Of a stretch of 64,000 nucleotides of DNA, positions 46,401 through 54,218 are shown piece by piece. The stretch spans positions 203,687 to 267,686 of the forward strand of contig JAHDID010000001.1 of NCBI GenBank assembly GCA_020630975.1, written 5' to 3'. Numbering within the stretch: the stretch's first letter is position 1; each line of letters starts with the position of its first letter. Under the pieces are notes generated by a model. The model did not search any database. It was not told the origin of the DNA and worked only from the letters and a program-made list of their open reading frames with translations. This stretch comes from Verrucomicrobiota bacterium (GTDB lineage Bacteria; Verrucomicrobiota; Verrucomicrobiia; Verrucomicrobiales; DEV007). Made by a program: the position numbers and the translations under genes.

Positions 46401-46871
46401 CCCGAGCACCGCCGCTCGGTCTACTCGTTTTGGAAGCGCACCGCCCCACCGCCAAATATGGCCATCTTTGACGCCCCTGATCGCGAGAGCTGCACCGTGC
46501 GCCGCGAGCGCACCAATACCCCGCTGCAGGCCCTAGTGCTCATGAATGACCCGCAGTATATGCGCACCGCCCGTCACTTGGCTCAGCGCATCATCGCCGA
46601 GGCGTCGGCGACCGACAGCGAGCGCATCGACCAGCTCGCCCTGCTCACACTCAGCCGCCAGCTTTCCCCCGACGAGAGCCAAGTCGTCGCCAACAGTCTC
46701 ACCCAATTTCGTGACATCTATCGCAGCCAAAGCGAAGCCGCCCGCGAGCTCCTACACGACCCAGCCAACGCCACCTTTTCCCTACAAACGGAAGATCCCA
46801 ACGAGCTAGCCTCCTGGATCATGGTAGCCAGCCAGATCATGAACCTCGACGAGACCGTTACCAAGAACTAA
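43458..46871 (+). CDS. Fusion: anti-sigma-like N-terminus, membrane helix, cytochrome c, DUF1549, DUF1553 (PSD1 protein)
   Basis: 1137 residues from ATG 43458 (the open frame upstream to 43242 lies in the sigma gene). Residues 1-60 (LILTMSKGPLSEADRQRLNELL, WLDHAEMTTWL) look like the short cytoplasmic helical part of FecR/zinc-less anti-sigma proteins, followed by a membrane helix (about 78-98). Then cytochrome motif Cys173-x2-Cys176-His177 (CIACH), DUF1549 (PSCyt2; LPPTLEEIADFSPDGYEATLDRLLASPAYG region, TAGCAQCHDHKFDP), a concanavalin-like stretch, and DUF1553 (PSD1) with QLYRHIMTSAVYRQ and ERTNTPLQALVLMNDPQ. The fusion places the sigma regulator and the secreted cytochrome part in one polypeptide across the membrane. 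Confidence 0.85.
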   Translation: MKDDKTEIESLILTMSKGPLSEADRQRLNELLRRSPEALDTWLDHAEMTTWLGSMGLESASASPVASIEPTPTSTRQPILAIAAAITICAGLLIWLLAAKPEASKDLVTEADSDTKATPTDRQGEYEKIVATLPVTGSQTRPPTGFENVAAASHLPEQIDFNRDIRPILTENCIACHGPDEHDRAAGLRLDTYAGATAGELPAIVPGDVEASESYHRIHSDDADDIMPPPKSNKSLTDRQKALLALWIEQGAEYQKHWSLVPPQQSISEDSEHARHPIDVLVQRQLDTEGLSLSPEAPGYTLLRRATLDLTGLPPTLEEIADFSPDGYEATLDRLLASPAYGEHRARYWLDAARYGDTHGLHLDNYREIWPYRDWVIQAYNDNLPFDQFTIEQLAGDLLPEPTQSQRVATGFNRCNVTTAEGGAIAEEFLTRYAVDRVNTTATVWLGMTAGCAQCHDHKFDPLTMREFYQLYAFFNHTTQPAMDGNNKDSPPVIHVYPDEATEARAKALQTEIRSTEKALAAAKKQAEASYQAWLADVSPKKIDAAIASLDPLPLTTTGDQISGLPDFAKTDPFTLSMSYQLPDSGDAIILDKTDPALADRGIRLRVEKARLIVELIESWPNRMLRIGASSAFKPGARGRIVVSYDGSGSSAGLSLWVNGRAQTSRFLNSWAETLVDDFTTDAPARLGEAGVAPVTIYAAQLPTEVINSLTVHQASRGAARKAADKRTKQETDRLRALYDSCVDADVMAQIQQLHSHRAALQRIHHTAPITLVMHEKPGAPTAHILERGEYDQKGESVSPGFPAYIEMPSSDLDAFPKNRLGLAQWLVDPSHPLTARVTVNRVWQELFGRGLVKTSEDFGTQGEAPSHPELLDHLALYFVESGWDLKQLYRHIMTSAVYRQSSHGSPELIARDPENILLARGPRFRLDAETIRDQALAASGLLDRRIGGPSVKPYQPDGIWKTVGYTNSNTQTFQQDYGHSPEHRRSVYSFWKRTAPPPNMAIFDAPDRESCTVRRERTNTPLQALVLMNDPQYMRTARHLAQRIIAEASATDSERIDQLALLTLSRQLSPDESQVVANSLTQFRDIYRSQSEAARELLHDPANATFSLQTEDPNELASWIMVASQIMNLDETVTKN

Positions 46872-46907
46872 CCCAACAACATGAGTCACAACCAGCCAAA
46901 GCCAACC

Positions 46908-47127
46908 AAGGAGGGGCGACGTCCCGTCGCCCGGCAGGCTGCGCACACTATCCAAGCACCACGGCCCAAGCAGCCGGGCGACGAGACGTCGCCCCTCCTT
47001 GACCTCACACCGCCATTCCACTCTCTCATAGCAGAGCTATCTCAAGGAGGGGCTGCCTTCAGCTGCCCGGCTACCTCGGCCAAAGCATCCGGCTCAGCCT
47101 GCCGGGCAGCTAAAGGCAGCCCCTCCG
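46908..47127. repeat. Two long imperfect inverted repeats, GC-rich hairpins
   Basis: Element 1: arms at 46908-46935 and 46973-47000, each beginning AAGGAGGGGCGACGTC and ending CGTCGCCCGG, one mismatch apart. Element 2: arms at 47046-47071 and about 47102-47127, each GGAGGGGCTGCCTT.AGCTGCCC. Both share the AAGGAGGGG...CCCGGC frame with a different inner palindrome. They fill the 308-base gap between the PSD1 fusion and DUF1501 genes. The open frame over them has no gene-like features. Confidence 0.85.
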
Positions 47128-47179
47128 TGCCCTCCATTCTCCGGCTAAAACCACCGAAACACCTAACCTATAGCAACTC

Positions 47180-48625
47180 ATGAGCCAGATACTCACCAAC
47201 TACCTACAGCACGAGACACGCCGCCAGTTTTTCGGCAAGACAGCCATGGGCTTGGGCGGTGCGGCACTCGGCCACCTACTCGGACGCGATGCCTCGGCAG
47301 CATCACCCACCTTGCCCAACTACCGGTTTGCCCCAAAGGCGAAACGAGCCATCTACCTATTCATGTCGGGAGCGCCATCGCAGATCGATATGTGGGACCC
47401 CAAACCTGGCATGGCTGACTGGTATGATAAAGATCTACCCGACTCGATCCGCAATGGCCAGCGCCTGACCACCATGACATCGGGGCAATCGCGCTTCCCC
47501 ATCGCCCCATCTATCTACGACTTTCAGCCACACGGCGAGTGTGGCACCGAGGTCAGCGAACTACTACCACATACCGCAGGCATCGTAGACGATATCGCCC
47601 TGGTGCGCAGTATGTGGACCGAGGCAATCAATCACGATCCCGCGATTACCTACATACAAACCGGCAACCAAATACCTGGCCGCCCCAGCCTAGGTGCCTG
47701 GCTCAGCTACGGTCTCGGTAGCGAAAACGAAAACCTACCCGCCTTCGTCGTGCTCAACTCCACTTGGTCGGCCAAGCGCGATGCCCAGGCCCTGTTTTCG
47801 CGCCTGTGGGGGAGCGGATTCCTACCCTCGCGTCACCAAGGTGTAGCCCTACGCTCGCAGGGCGACCCCGTGCTGTACCTATCGAATCCATCCGGCATCG
47901 ACAGTAGCGTCCGCCGCACCATGCTCGACGGGCTCAATGCACTCAACCAAAAACACTACGAGCAAGCCCACGACCCCGAGATCCAAACCCGCATCTCCCA
48001 ATACGAGATGGCTTTCCGCATGCAGGCATCCGTCCCCGAGCTTACCGATCTATCCGGCGAGCCCGAATCGATCCTACAGATGTATGGGCCAGACGTGAAG
48101 ACCCCAGGGAGCTTTGCCTACAACTGCCTACTCGCACGCCGCATGGCCGAGCGTGGTGTACGCTTCTCGCAGATCTTCCACCGAGGCTGGGACCAGCACG
48201 ATAATCTAACTGGCGACCTGCCCCTACAGGCAAGAGACATCGACCAAGCCTCCGCCGCCCTAGTCAAAGACCTAAAAATGCGCGGCATGCTAGACGACAC
48301 TCTAGTTGTATGGGGAGGCGAATTCGGCCGCACCATGTACTGCCAGGGCAAGCTATCGCCCACCAACTACGGTCGCGACCACCACCCGCGCTGCTTTTCC
48401 ATGTGGCTAGCAGGCGGTGGCATCCGCGGAGGCACTGTCTACGGCGAGACCGACGAGTTTTGCTACAACATCACCAAAGACCCCGTGCATATCCGCGACC
48501 TAAACGCCACCATCCTCAATCAACTAGGCATCGATCACCATCGCTTCAGTGTGAAACACATGGGCCTCGACCAAAAGCTAACCGGCGTCGAGAAGGCGCA
48601 TGTCATCGATGGCATACTGGGGTAG
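47180..48625 (+). CDS. DUF1501 family secreted protein
   Basis: 481 residues with a twin-arginine signal ([15 protein letters not shown]) and the family signatures [58 protein letters not shown], all typical of DUF1501, a sulfatase/alkaline-phosphatase-like fold seen in PVC bacteria next to PSD1 proteins. It is exported folded via Tat. The enzymatic reaction is not known. The gene forms an operon-like set with the sigma factor and the PSD1 fusion, apart from the inverted-repeat gap. Confidence 0.92.
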   Translation: MSQILTNYLQHETRRQFFGKTAMGLGGAALGHLLGRDASAASPTLPNYRFAPKAKRAIYLFMSGAPSQIDMWDPKPGMADWYDKDLPDSIRNGQRLTTMTSGQSRFPIAPSIYDFQPHGECGTEVSELLPHTAGIVDDIALVRSMWTEAINHDPAITYIQTGNQIPGRPSLGAWLSYGLGSENENLPAFVVLNSTWSAKRDAQALFSRLWGSGFLPSRHQGVALRSQGDPVLYLSNPSGIDSSVRRTMLDGLNALNQKHYEQAHDPEIQTRISQYEMAFRMQASVPELTDLSGEPESILQMYGPDVKTPGSFAYNCLLARRMAERGVRFSQIFHRGWDQHDNLTGDLPLQARDIDQASAALVKDLKMRGMLDDTLVVWGGEFGRTMYCQGKLSPTNYGRDHHPRCFSMWLAGGGIRGGTVYGETDEFCYNITKDPVHIRDLNATILNQLGIDHHRFSVKHMGLDQKLTGVEKAHVIDGILG

Positions 48626-48722
48626 TAATCCCCATTGTTTCACCTAAAACTAGCCATCAAACGCACAGTACTACCACACCACTAAAAACCCTAAAGGGCT
48701 CTCACGAGGCATTTACTCCAAC

Positions 48723-49517
48723 TTACCTATTATTTAGATCCCCCTTTTTTCTGAGGTAACGAGAAGGTGGAAAGCTCCTATTGTAATAAGCGTCTCCCTG
48801 GCCTGGAAAATCAATTCCGAAAGGCTCATAAACCTCGAGATAAAGATCTACACGAAAAGAGCTCACCCCCAACTGGTAAGCACAGTCTAGGCAATAAGCT
48901 GCTGCTGAGCGCAGGGTCTCACGCCCCTTTATTCGCCCTTCTTCTGTATTAGGCGCTAAATGGCAAATCCCCACAGCCAACTCCTCACCACTCCGAATTG
49001 TGGGCAATTTTGCTGCTACAAGGCGTTCCGTGTCACCAAAATACAGGGAAGTCACATGATCGTCCCACCCATCTTTAGCTCCCCAATGTTCACGAAGTGT
49101 CCCATAGACAGCGCCCTGCCGATAGTAATCAAGGTCAGCAAGACCAACCCCAGTTTCTGGATCGGTTTCTATTTTCCCACCAGAAGGTGCTGTCCACCTA
49201 AAACCACCATCTGCAATTTTCTCTACATTGGAAACCACAATGCCACGTATATCCGAACCCAAATCGGTTTCAATAATCGAAAATCCTTTCGATAGCTCCA
49301 AACTGAAATCACTTAGTTTTCCGAGAAGCACCCTCTCTTCATCACCACCTCTTAGGTAGAAATACTGGCCCGCATCATCAGCAGTCGGCCGATATTCTTT
49401 GCCATTCACATCAATCGGAGCAAACGGCCCCTTGTTTCTCGGCGGCGGTTGTTTTTCACAACTGCCCAGAACAAATAAAACAACAATCAGCAAAAAATTT
49501 AATTGGGAAGACTTCAT
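48723..49517 (-). CDS. Lipoprotein, unknown
   Basis: 264 residues, lipobox VLGSC (Cys20) after a hydrophobic signal, then Pro-rich tether KQPPPRN. Beta-rich body with no recognised domain, ending RYLRKKGDLNNR. It is the last gene after the metal ABC transporter on the same strand (38 bases from ZnuB-like stop), so a link is possible; but no metal-binding cluster is visible. AT-richer than the transporter genes. Confidence 0.6.
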   Translation of the reverse strand: MKSSQLNFLLIVVLFVLGSCEKQPPPRNKGPFAPIDVNGKEYRPTADDAGQYFYLRGGDEERVLLGKLSDFSLELSKGFSIIETDLGSDIRGIVVSNVEKIADGGFRWTAPSGGKIETDPETGVGLADLDYYRQGAVYGTLREHWGAKDGWDDHVTSLYFGDTERLVAAKLPTIRSGEELAVGICHLAPNTEEGRIKGRETLRSAAAYCLDCAYQLGVSSFRVDLYLEVYEPFGIDFPGQGDAYYNRSFPPSRYLRKKGDLNNR

Positions 49518-49554
49518 ATATAAACCGAAGGCAGTAAATATCAGAGAATCAAAA

Positions 49555-50403
49555 TCACCCGCCTTTTCTCACCCGACGCTTTGCCACCAGAAACGACAGC
49601 CCATAGACCACAGCGCCCACCACTACGATGAGTGGGCCAGTGGGCTGCTCGAGTTCATAGCTGAGGGCTAGGCCGCCTACGTTGTAGAGCATCGATAGGC
49701 CGATGGCGATCAGGATAATGGTCCACATCTTGCCGGCAAACTTCGAGGCAGTCGCAGCTGGCAACACAATGAGCGCCAAAGCCAGGATGATACCCGCCAG
49801 GCGTACTAGCATGACCATGCTGACAGCGGTGATCCCGAGCAATAACAGATAATAAGCATCCGATGAGATGCCACGCAATCGAGCAAACTCCTCGTCGAAA
49901 CACACTGCGACCAGCTTGTGGTAAAATAGTGCGACCACCACTAACACAATGGAACCGAGTACCACCGTGAGGATAACGTCGTCGACTGAGGTGATCAGGA
50001 TATTGCCAAATATGTAGCTCTCTAAAATGACACCCGAACCCGGCGTGCTTTGAGCAAAAAGCATTCCCACTGCCATGCCAAAGGCCCAGATCGCCCCGAT
50101 GATGGTATCTTCCCGCTCCTTCACCCGCAGGCTGACCCAGCCGATAATGGCCGCCGACAGCAGCGCTGCCACCACAGCCCCGAGCTCTGCTGTGCACCAC
50201 TCCCAGCCACACTTGCGCTGGAAGTAGATCGCGGCCCCCACCCCCCCGAGGATACTGTGTGCAATGGCTGCAGCGATGTAGCCGATCCGGCGAGTCACCA
50301 CAAAGGCACCTACTACACCAAAGGTGAAGCTAGAAAGAATACCCGCCAGCAGACAATACATCAGCAGCGGCACCTCGATGAGATCTCGGAAAAAACTAGT
50401 CAT
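49555..50403 (-). CDS. Metal ABC transporter permease, ZnuB/MntB-like
   Basis: 282 residues from ATG 50403 (MTSFFRDLIEVPLLMYCLLA); the longer reading lies in the ATPase gene. About eight hydrophobic helices, family signature GILSSFTFGVVGAFVVTRR and IGYIAAAIAHSILGG, ITAVSMVMLVRLAGIILALAL, which are characteristic for ABC-3 permeases (Zn, Mn, Fe). It overlaps the ATPase gene by eight bases. No periplasmic ZnuA-like binding protein is encoded in the window. Confidence 0.9.
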   Translation of the reverse strand: MTSFFRDLIEVPLLMYCLLAGILSSFTFGVVGAFVVTRRIGYIAAAIAHSILGGVGAAIYFQRKCGWEWCTAELGAVVAALLSAAIIGWVSLRVKEREDTIIGAIWAFGMAVGMLFAQSTPGSGVILESYIFGNILITSVDDVILTVVLGSIVLVVVALFYHKLVAVCFDEEFARLRGISSDAYYLLLLGITAVSMVMLVRLAGIILALALIVLPAATASKFAGKMWTIILIAIGLSMLYNVGGLALSYELEQPTGPLIVVVGAVVYGLSFLVAKRRVRKGG

Positions 50404-51160
50404 GGCTGCAGGAAGAATGGTCGCCCTGGCTATGGCGAGTCTCGCGGTCGTGCTCGATCCGGCGGGTACCACTGTAGATCTCGCGGATCACACCACCGCT
50501 CAGCGGTAGCTCATGCCGGTGCACCCGGCGGTTCACACACAGCGTGGAGTCGCCGATCTCAGAGACGATATCGAGATCGTGAGTGACCAGCAGGATGGTC
50601 ATCTGCCCACGCAGCTTCTGCAGCACATCGATAAACTGCGCCTCTATGGACAGGTCGATATTCGCCGTGGGCTCGTCGAGCAACAGGATCTCCGGCTCGC
50701 AGGCCAAAGCACGAGCGATCATCACCCGCTGGCGCTGCCCGCCGGACAAGGCAGAAAAAGGTCGCTGAGCCAGATCTGCCATCTCCACCTGTGCCAGAGC
50801 CTCGAGTGCACGCTCGCGGCAGGCTTTAGAAAAACGCCCGATGCCAAGCCGATCGAGACGCCCCATCAGCGCGATGTCGATAGCTGTGATCGGGTAGAGC
50901 GGGTCAAACCGCATCGCCTGCGGCACATAGCCGAGCCGTCGGCGGGCCTTGCTGGGCGACTTGCCCAGGATCTCTAGCTTTCCGCCCTGCGGTGAGAGCA
51001 GGCCTAGCAGCAGCTTGAGCAGCGTCGATTTGCCGCCACCATTGGGACCGATCACGCAGAGCGACTCGCCTTGGCTCACCTGAAAGTCCACTTCCTCCAG
51101 CACCAGGGAATTGGTGTAGGCGAAACTCAGATCACAGCACTGGATGGCGACATCGGACAC
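50396..51160 (-). CDS. Metal ABC transporter ATPase, ZnuC-like
   Basis: About 254 residues from GTG 51160 (a TTG at 51196 would add 12 residues; neither has a good Shine-Dalgarno). Walker A GPNGGGKST, Q-loop YVPQAMRFD, signature LSGGQRQRVMIARALA, Walker B LLLDEPTANID, switch VTHD. Drives the ABC-3 permease of the preceding entry. The His-rich C-terminus (GDHSSCSHD) hints at metal binding. The 21-bp repeat array lies 43-101 bases upstream of the GTG, where promoter or operator would be expected. Confidence 0.9.
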   Translation of the reverse strand: MSDVAIQCCDLSFAYTNSLVLEEVDFQVSQGESLCVIGPNGGGKSTLLKLLLGLLSPQGGKLEILGKSPSKARRRLGYVPQAMRFDPLYPITAIDIALMGRLDRLGIGRFSKACRERALEALAQVEMADLAQRPFSALSGGQRQRVMIARALACEPEILLLDEPTANIDLSIEAQFIDVLQKLRGQMTILLVTHDLDIVSEIGDSTLCVNRRVHRHELPLSGGVIREIYSGTRRIEHDRETRHSQGDHSSCSHD

Positions 51161-51202
51161 GCCGAGATGGTAGCGTGATAGTGGAACTAAGGCCAAGAAT
51201 GT

Positions 51203-51261
51203 TTTAGACCCTATTGAATGAAAATTGTACCCTATTAAATCGAGCCAGTACCCTACGAAAA
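51203..51261 (-). repeat. 21-bp-period repeat array, locus 4 (three degenerate copies)
   Basis: On the plus strand: TTAGACCCTATTGAAT-like copy (51203-51219), ATTGTACCCTATTAAAT (51224-51240) and CCAGTACCCTACGAAAA (51245-51261), period 21. Located between the terminator of the small basic gene and the start of the ZnuC-like gene. The first and third copies are degenerate, the second differs from the 9-kb copies by one base. Confidence 0.85.
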
Positions 51262-51287
51262 AAGGCTGAGCCTGACAGACCCAGCCT
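51257..51287 (-). terminator. Rho-independent terminator of the small basic gene
   Basis: On the minus strand the stem AGGCTG...CAGCCT (51263-51268 with 51282-51287, extended by further pairs inside) is followed by a run of six T. It lies 37 bases after the stop of the gene at 51324-51542 and therefore ends its transcript before the metal transporter genes. Confidence 0.85.
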
Positions 51288-51323
51288 ACTGATCAGCTGT
51301 AAGCTAACTCGAAAAAAGTCGAT

Positions 51324-51542
51324 CTACTCAGAGGCAGAAGCCGCCTCGAGTGCTTTCACGACCTTAGCAGGATACTTGAGCTGGTCACGAATCTCCTTCG
51401 GATTCATGCGCTCCACAGTTTCCTCAGCTACGCCCAGTGCGAGAAGGCGGCGCTTCTGCTCGAGTTGGCGACGGCGCTTGGCACCCGCTTTCTTACGAGG
51501 GCGAGTCATGTGAGTTTTAAAATATTTGCGCTTAGTTCTCAT
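51324..51542 (-). CDS. Small very basic protein, unknown
   Basis: 72 residues (or 61 from ATG at 51509). N-terminal half is extremely Arg/Lys-rich (TRPRKKAGAKRRRQLEQKRR), then a helical part LALGVAEETVERMNPKEIRD. The profile suggests nucleic-acid or ribosome binding. It is not ribosomal protein S21 or L34. Own terminator downstream and a divergent permease gene upstream, so it is a monocistronic gene. Confidence 0.7.
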   Translation of the reverse strand: MRTKRKYFKTHMTRPRKKAGAKRRRQLEQKRRLLALGVAEETVERMNPKEIRDQLKYPAKVVKALEAASASE

Positions 51543-51686
51543 CGTCTTGCTAGAGCTTTTTTAAATTTGCGGGCGAGACCTGTAATAGCAAATGCCACAT
51601 CGGTCAACTTTGAAAAACCAACTCTGGCGAGAACTTTTCCCGCCGCTGTCCGATATCAGGTATTGCATAGGTGGCATGGCCGCATA

Positions 51687-52835
51687 ATGATGGCCACAAT
51701 GCAGCAGCTCTCACCGTTTACCGATTTCTGCTTTCTGTTCCTGAGTATCATCTTGGAGGGCGCTCCCTTCATCCTACTCGGTACGGTCATCTCGGGCCTG
51801 ATCGATGCCTACCTGCCACCAGGCCTGATCGACAAGTGGCTGCCTAAGAATAAGCCCGTAGCCGTGATGCTGAGTGGCCTGCTGGGGATCATCTTTCCCG
51901 TGTGCGAGTGCACCATCGTGCCAGTGATCCGCCGACTGATCAAAAAAGGCCTGCCGATCTCCTGTGCGGTCACTTACATGCTGTCCTCGCCGATCATCAA
52001 TCCGATCACCATAATCAGTACGATGAACGCCTTTTCCTCGTCGGTGAAGAACTTCTCGCTGCGCGAAAATGCCTCCACCATCGAGGCCTACAGCGCCACC
52101 TACATGACCTCTAGCCGCCTGCTAGTAGCCTTTGCCGTGACGGTGATGGTAGGCTGGATCCTGCTAAAAGTCCGCAAACGTGACATCCTAGCCGACTCAC
52201 TGCTCGACGAAGATGAAAAAGCCGAGTCCAAAGCTAGCAAAGCCCACGATCATGATCACGACCACAAATGCGAAGGGCACGATCACGATCACAAGCATGA
52301 CGACTGCGACGGCCACGATCATGAGCACGCGGACGATGACCACAAATGCGATGGCAACCACGAGCACGATCATGACCACTCCCACAGTCATGACCATGGC
52401 GGCGACGAGAAACCAGTCCCTGCAGCCGAGCCACAGATCAATCGCCCAGTGCTAGCCATGCGCACCGCGCTGCGCGACTTTGTCGAGACGGCCATGTACT
52501 TTACCATCGGTGTCGCGATCACCTCGGTGTTCAAGGCATTCGTCACCGAAGATCTTGTGATGGTGTTTAACCAAAGCGAACCGGTGGGCGTCGGTCTGAT
52601 GATGGTGTTGGCCTTCATCCTCAGCCTGTGTAGCACGTCCGATGCCTTCATCGCTGCGAATTTCCCAGTGCCTCAGTCGGCTCGACTCGCCTTCCTAGTC
52701 TACGGCCCGATGATGGATGTGAAGCTGATCTTCATGTACCTATCGGTATTCCGCGCAAAATTCGTCGCCATCCTAGCGGTGTCGCTTTTCGTGGTGATAG
52801 GGGTTATGTGCTATGTTTGGTTTCAGCTGTCGTAA
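51687..52835 (+). CDS. COG0701-type permease with His-rich cytoplasmic or periplasmic loop
   Basis: 382 residues from ATG 51687 (MMATMQQLSPF; the longer reading has a non-hydrophobic leader). About eight hydrophobic helices. Family core FPVCECTIVPVIRRLIKKGLP and SSPIINPITIISTMNAF, repeated later as SLCSTSDAFIAANFP. Between the halves (about 186-238) is a loop of His, Asp, Cys and Lys with many HDHDH groups, which should bind zinc or a similar ion. Homologues pair with TIGR03943 proteins, as here (33 bases downstream). Substrate inferred to be Zn2+ from the loop and from the neighbouring ABC-3 transporter. Confidence 0.85.
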   Translation: MMATMQQLSPFTDFCFLFLSIILEGAPFILLGTVISGLIDAYLPPGLIDKWLPKNKPVAVMLSGLLGIIFPVCECTIVPVIRRLIKKGLPISCAVTYMLSSPIINPITIISTMNAFSSSVKNFSLRENASTIEAYSATYMTSSRLLVAFAVTVMVGWILLKVRKRDILADSLLDEDEKAESKASKAHDHDHDHKCEGHDHDHKHDDCDGHDHEHADDDHKCDGNHEHDHDHSHSHDHGGDEKPVPAAEPQINRPVLAMRTALRDFVETAMYFTIGVAITSVFKAFVTEDLVMVFNQSEPVGVGLMMVLAFILSLCSTSDAFIAANFPVPQSARLAFLVYGPMMDVKLIFMYLSVFRAKFVAILAVSLFVVIGVMCYVWFQLS

Positions 52836-52868
52836 TCGGACGCAAAGGGAGAAAACGGTTTATTCATT

Positions 52869-53870
52869 ATGAAAAAGTTTTTCGAGATCCTGACCATGGT
52901 GGGCATCATCGTCTGGGGTGGTTTGTTCATTTACTTCTTCTTCAGCGATCGGGTGCGAGCCTACTTGAGCCCCGAGTTCCGCATCTGGGTACCGATCGCA
53001 GGAGTGGCGATGATCATCCTCGGCATCCTGAATCTGATCTTCCGCAATCGCCTGACTGGGGTCTGCTCTCATGAGCACGCCCATGGCGACCACGTCCACG
53101 ATCACAGCCAGTGCGATCACGACCATGGTCATCACCACCATCACCATGGTGAGTGCGATCATGATCATGACGACGATGATGGCGAAAGCCACAAACCTCA
53201 CTTTCACGACGAGGCCACTGCCTCCAGCCTAGCCTTTGCTCTGATCGTCCTACTGGTCCCCGTGCTAACCGCTGCCGCCTTCACCGAAGACAAATTCAGT
53301 GGTGCCTACACCAAAAAGTGGGCCGAGATCGAGTCGGACATGCAGCGCATGCGTATGCGCAAAGCCGCCGAGGCCAAAGCCATCGCTAACGGCGAAAATC
53401 CCTACGACGATCCACAGGCTGCCGATGGCTCATCGAGCGGAGCGGGCGATGAGTGGGGCGAGTTTACCCTCGAGGATTTGAAGAAAATGGTGCCTCAGAC
53501 GACCGCAGGCGACTTCATGCTCGACGTGCCACAAATCTTCTACACCGCAGGCGACCAGGAGCTGATGCGCGTGATGGAGGGCATCTCTGTGGAGACCACG
53601 GCCCAAGTCATCGAAGACACCACCGAGCAGGCCCAAGCCAATCGCCTCCGCGCCTACCGCCTACTCATCGAGTGCTGCGCCGCCGATGCTCGCCCCCTGT
53701 CTATCCCCATCGACTTTGCCGAAGCCCTGCCCGAATACACCGAGATGGGCTGGTACAAACTCATCGGTCGACTGCACTTTCATGAAAATGAAAATGCCGA
53801 ATACACCCCGATCCTACAGATCAAAACCTTTGAGGCGACCCCTGAGCCTGCAGAGTGGCTGGGGTATTAA
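52869..53870 (+). CDS. TIGR03943-like (DUF1980) membrane protein with His-rich loop
   Basis: 333 residues: two N-terminal hydrophobic helices (about 7-25 and 34-55), a His/Asp/Cys-rich loop (about 68-103; HGDHVHDHSQCDHDHGHHHH and more), a third helix (about 115-135) and a soluble C-terminal beta domain ending PAEWLGY. The topology and C-terminus resemble TIGR03943/DUF1980, the usual partner of COG0701 permeases. The two His-rich loops in neighbouring proteins suggest shared zinc handling. Confidence 0.82.
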   Translation: MKKFFEILTMVGIIVWGGLFIYFFFSDRVRAYLSPEFRIWVPIAGVAMIILGILNLIFRNRLTGVCSHEHAHGDHVHDHSQCDHDHGHHHHHHGECDHDHDDDDGESHKPHFHDEATASSLAFALIVLLVPVLTAAAFTEDKFSGAYTKKWAEIESDMQRMRMRKAAEAKAIANGENPYDDPQAADGSSSGAGDEWGEFTLEDLKKMVPQTTAGDFMLDVPQIFYTAGDQELMRVMEGISVETTAQVIEDTTEQAQANRLRAYRLLIECCAADARPLSIPIDFAEALPEYTEMGWYKLIGRLHFHENENAEYTPILQIKTFEATPEPAEWLGY

Positions 53871-53890
53871 AGGTGCAGCCGAGAAAGACA

Positions 53891-54150
53891 GTAGCTGAAT
53901 TCCCCAGAATTCAGTCACGCAGACTCAAGTCTGCAGCCCAAGCCGCGCGCCTCGCAGATCGGAAACTAGGAAGATTGGAATCTTCCTCTACGACTATACC
54001 GTCGGGTAGCTGAATTCCCCAGAATTCAGTCACGCAGGCTCAAGTCTACAGCCCAAGCCCGCCCGCCTCGCAGATCGGAAACTAGGAAGATTGGGATCTT
54101 CCTCTACATGACTAAACTCGTCGGTAGCTGAATTCCCCAGAATTCAGCCG
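53891..54150. repeat. Tandem palindromic repeat units (2 full, 1 partial)
   Basis: Unit 1 53891-54005 (115 bases), unit 2 54006-54123 (118 bases), start of a third at 54124. Each begins with CTGAATTC-CCCA-GAATTCAG, followed by CAGACT-CA-AGTCTG (or a decayed form) and, near its end, AGGAAGATT-GG-AATCTTCCT (53968-53987 in unit 1). The rest of the 348-base gap 53871-54218 has no gene. The same modules occur at 26664-26730. Confidence 0.9.
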
Positions 54151-54218
54151 CCCCCACTTCAGCCCACCACCAACTGCAAGTTGACCCTACCATGGCGCAT
54201 GTTTAGTTCCTACCTATC

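Noticed and set aside
46881-47183. 100-residue open frame between the PSD1 fusion and DUF1501 genes
   Set aside because: It runs straight through both inverted repeats, has no hydrophobic core or domain pattern, and its composition follows the palindromes.
9183-51261. CRISPR interpretation of the 21-bp arrays
   Set aside because: Spacers are 4 bases and nearly constant, repeats 17 bases, only 2-3 copies and no cas genes.
54151-54218. FMN riboswitch before ribH
   Set aside because: Leader too short and lacks the conserved RFN folds; the upstream sequence is palindromic repeat.
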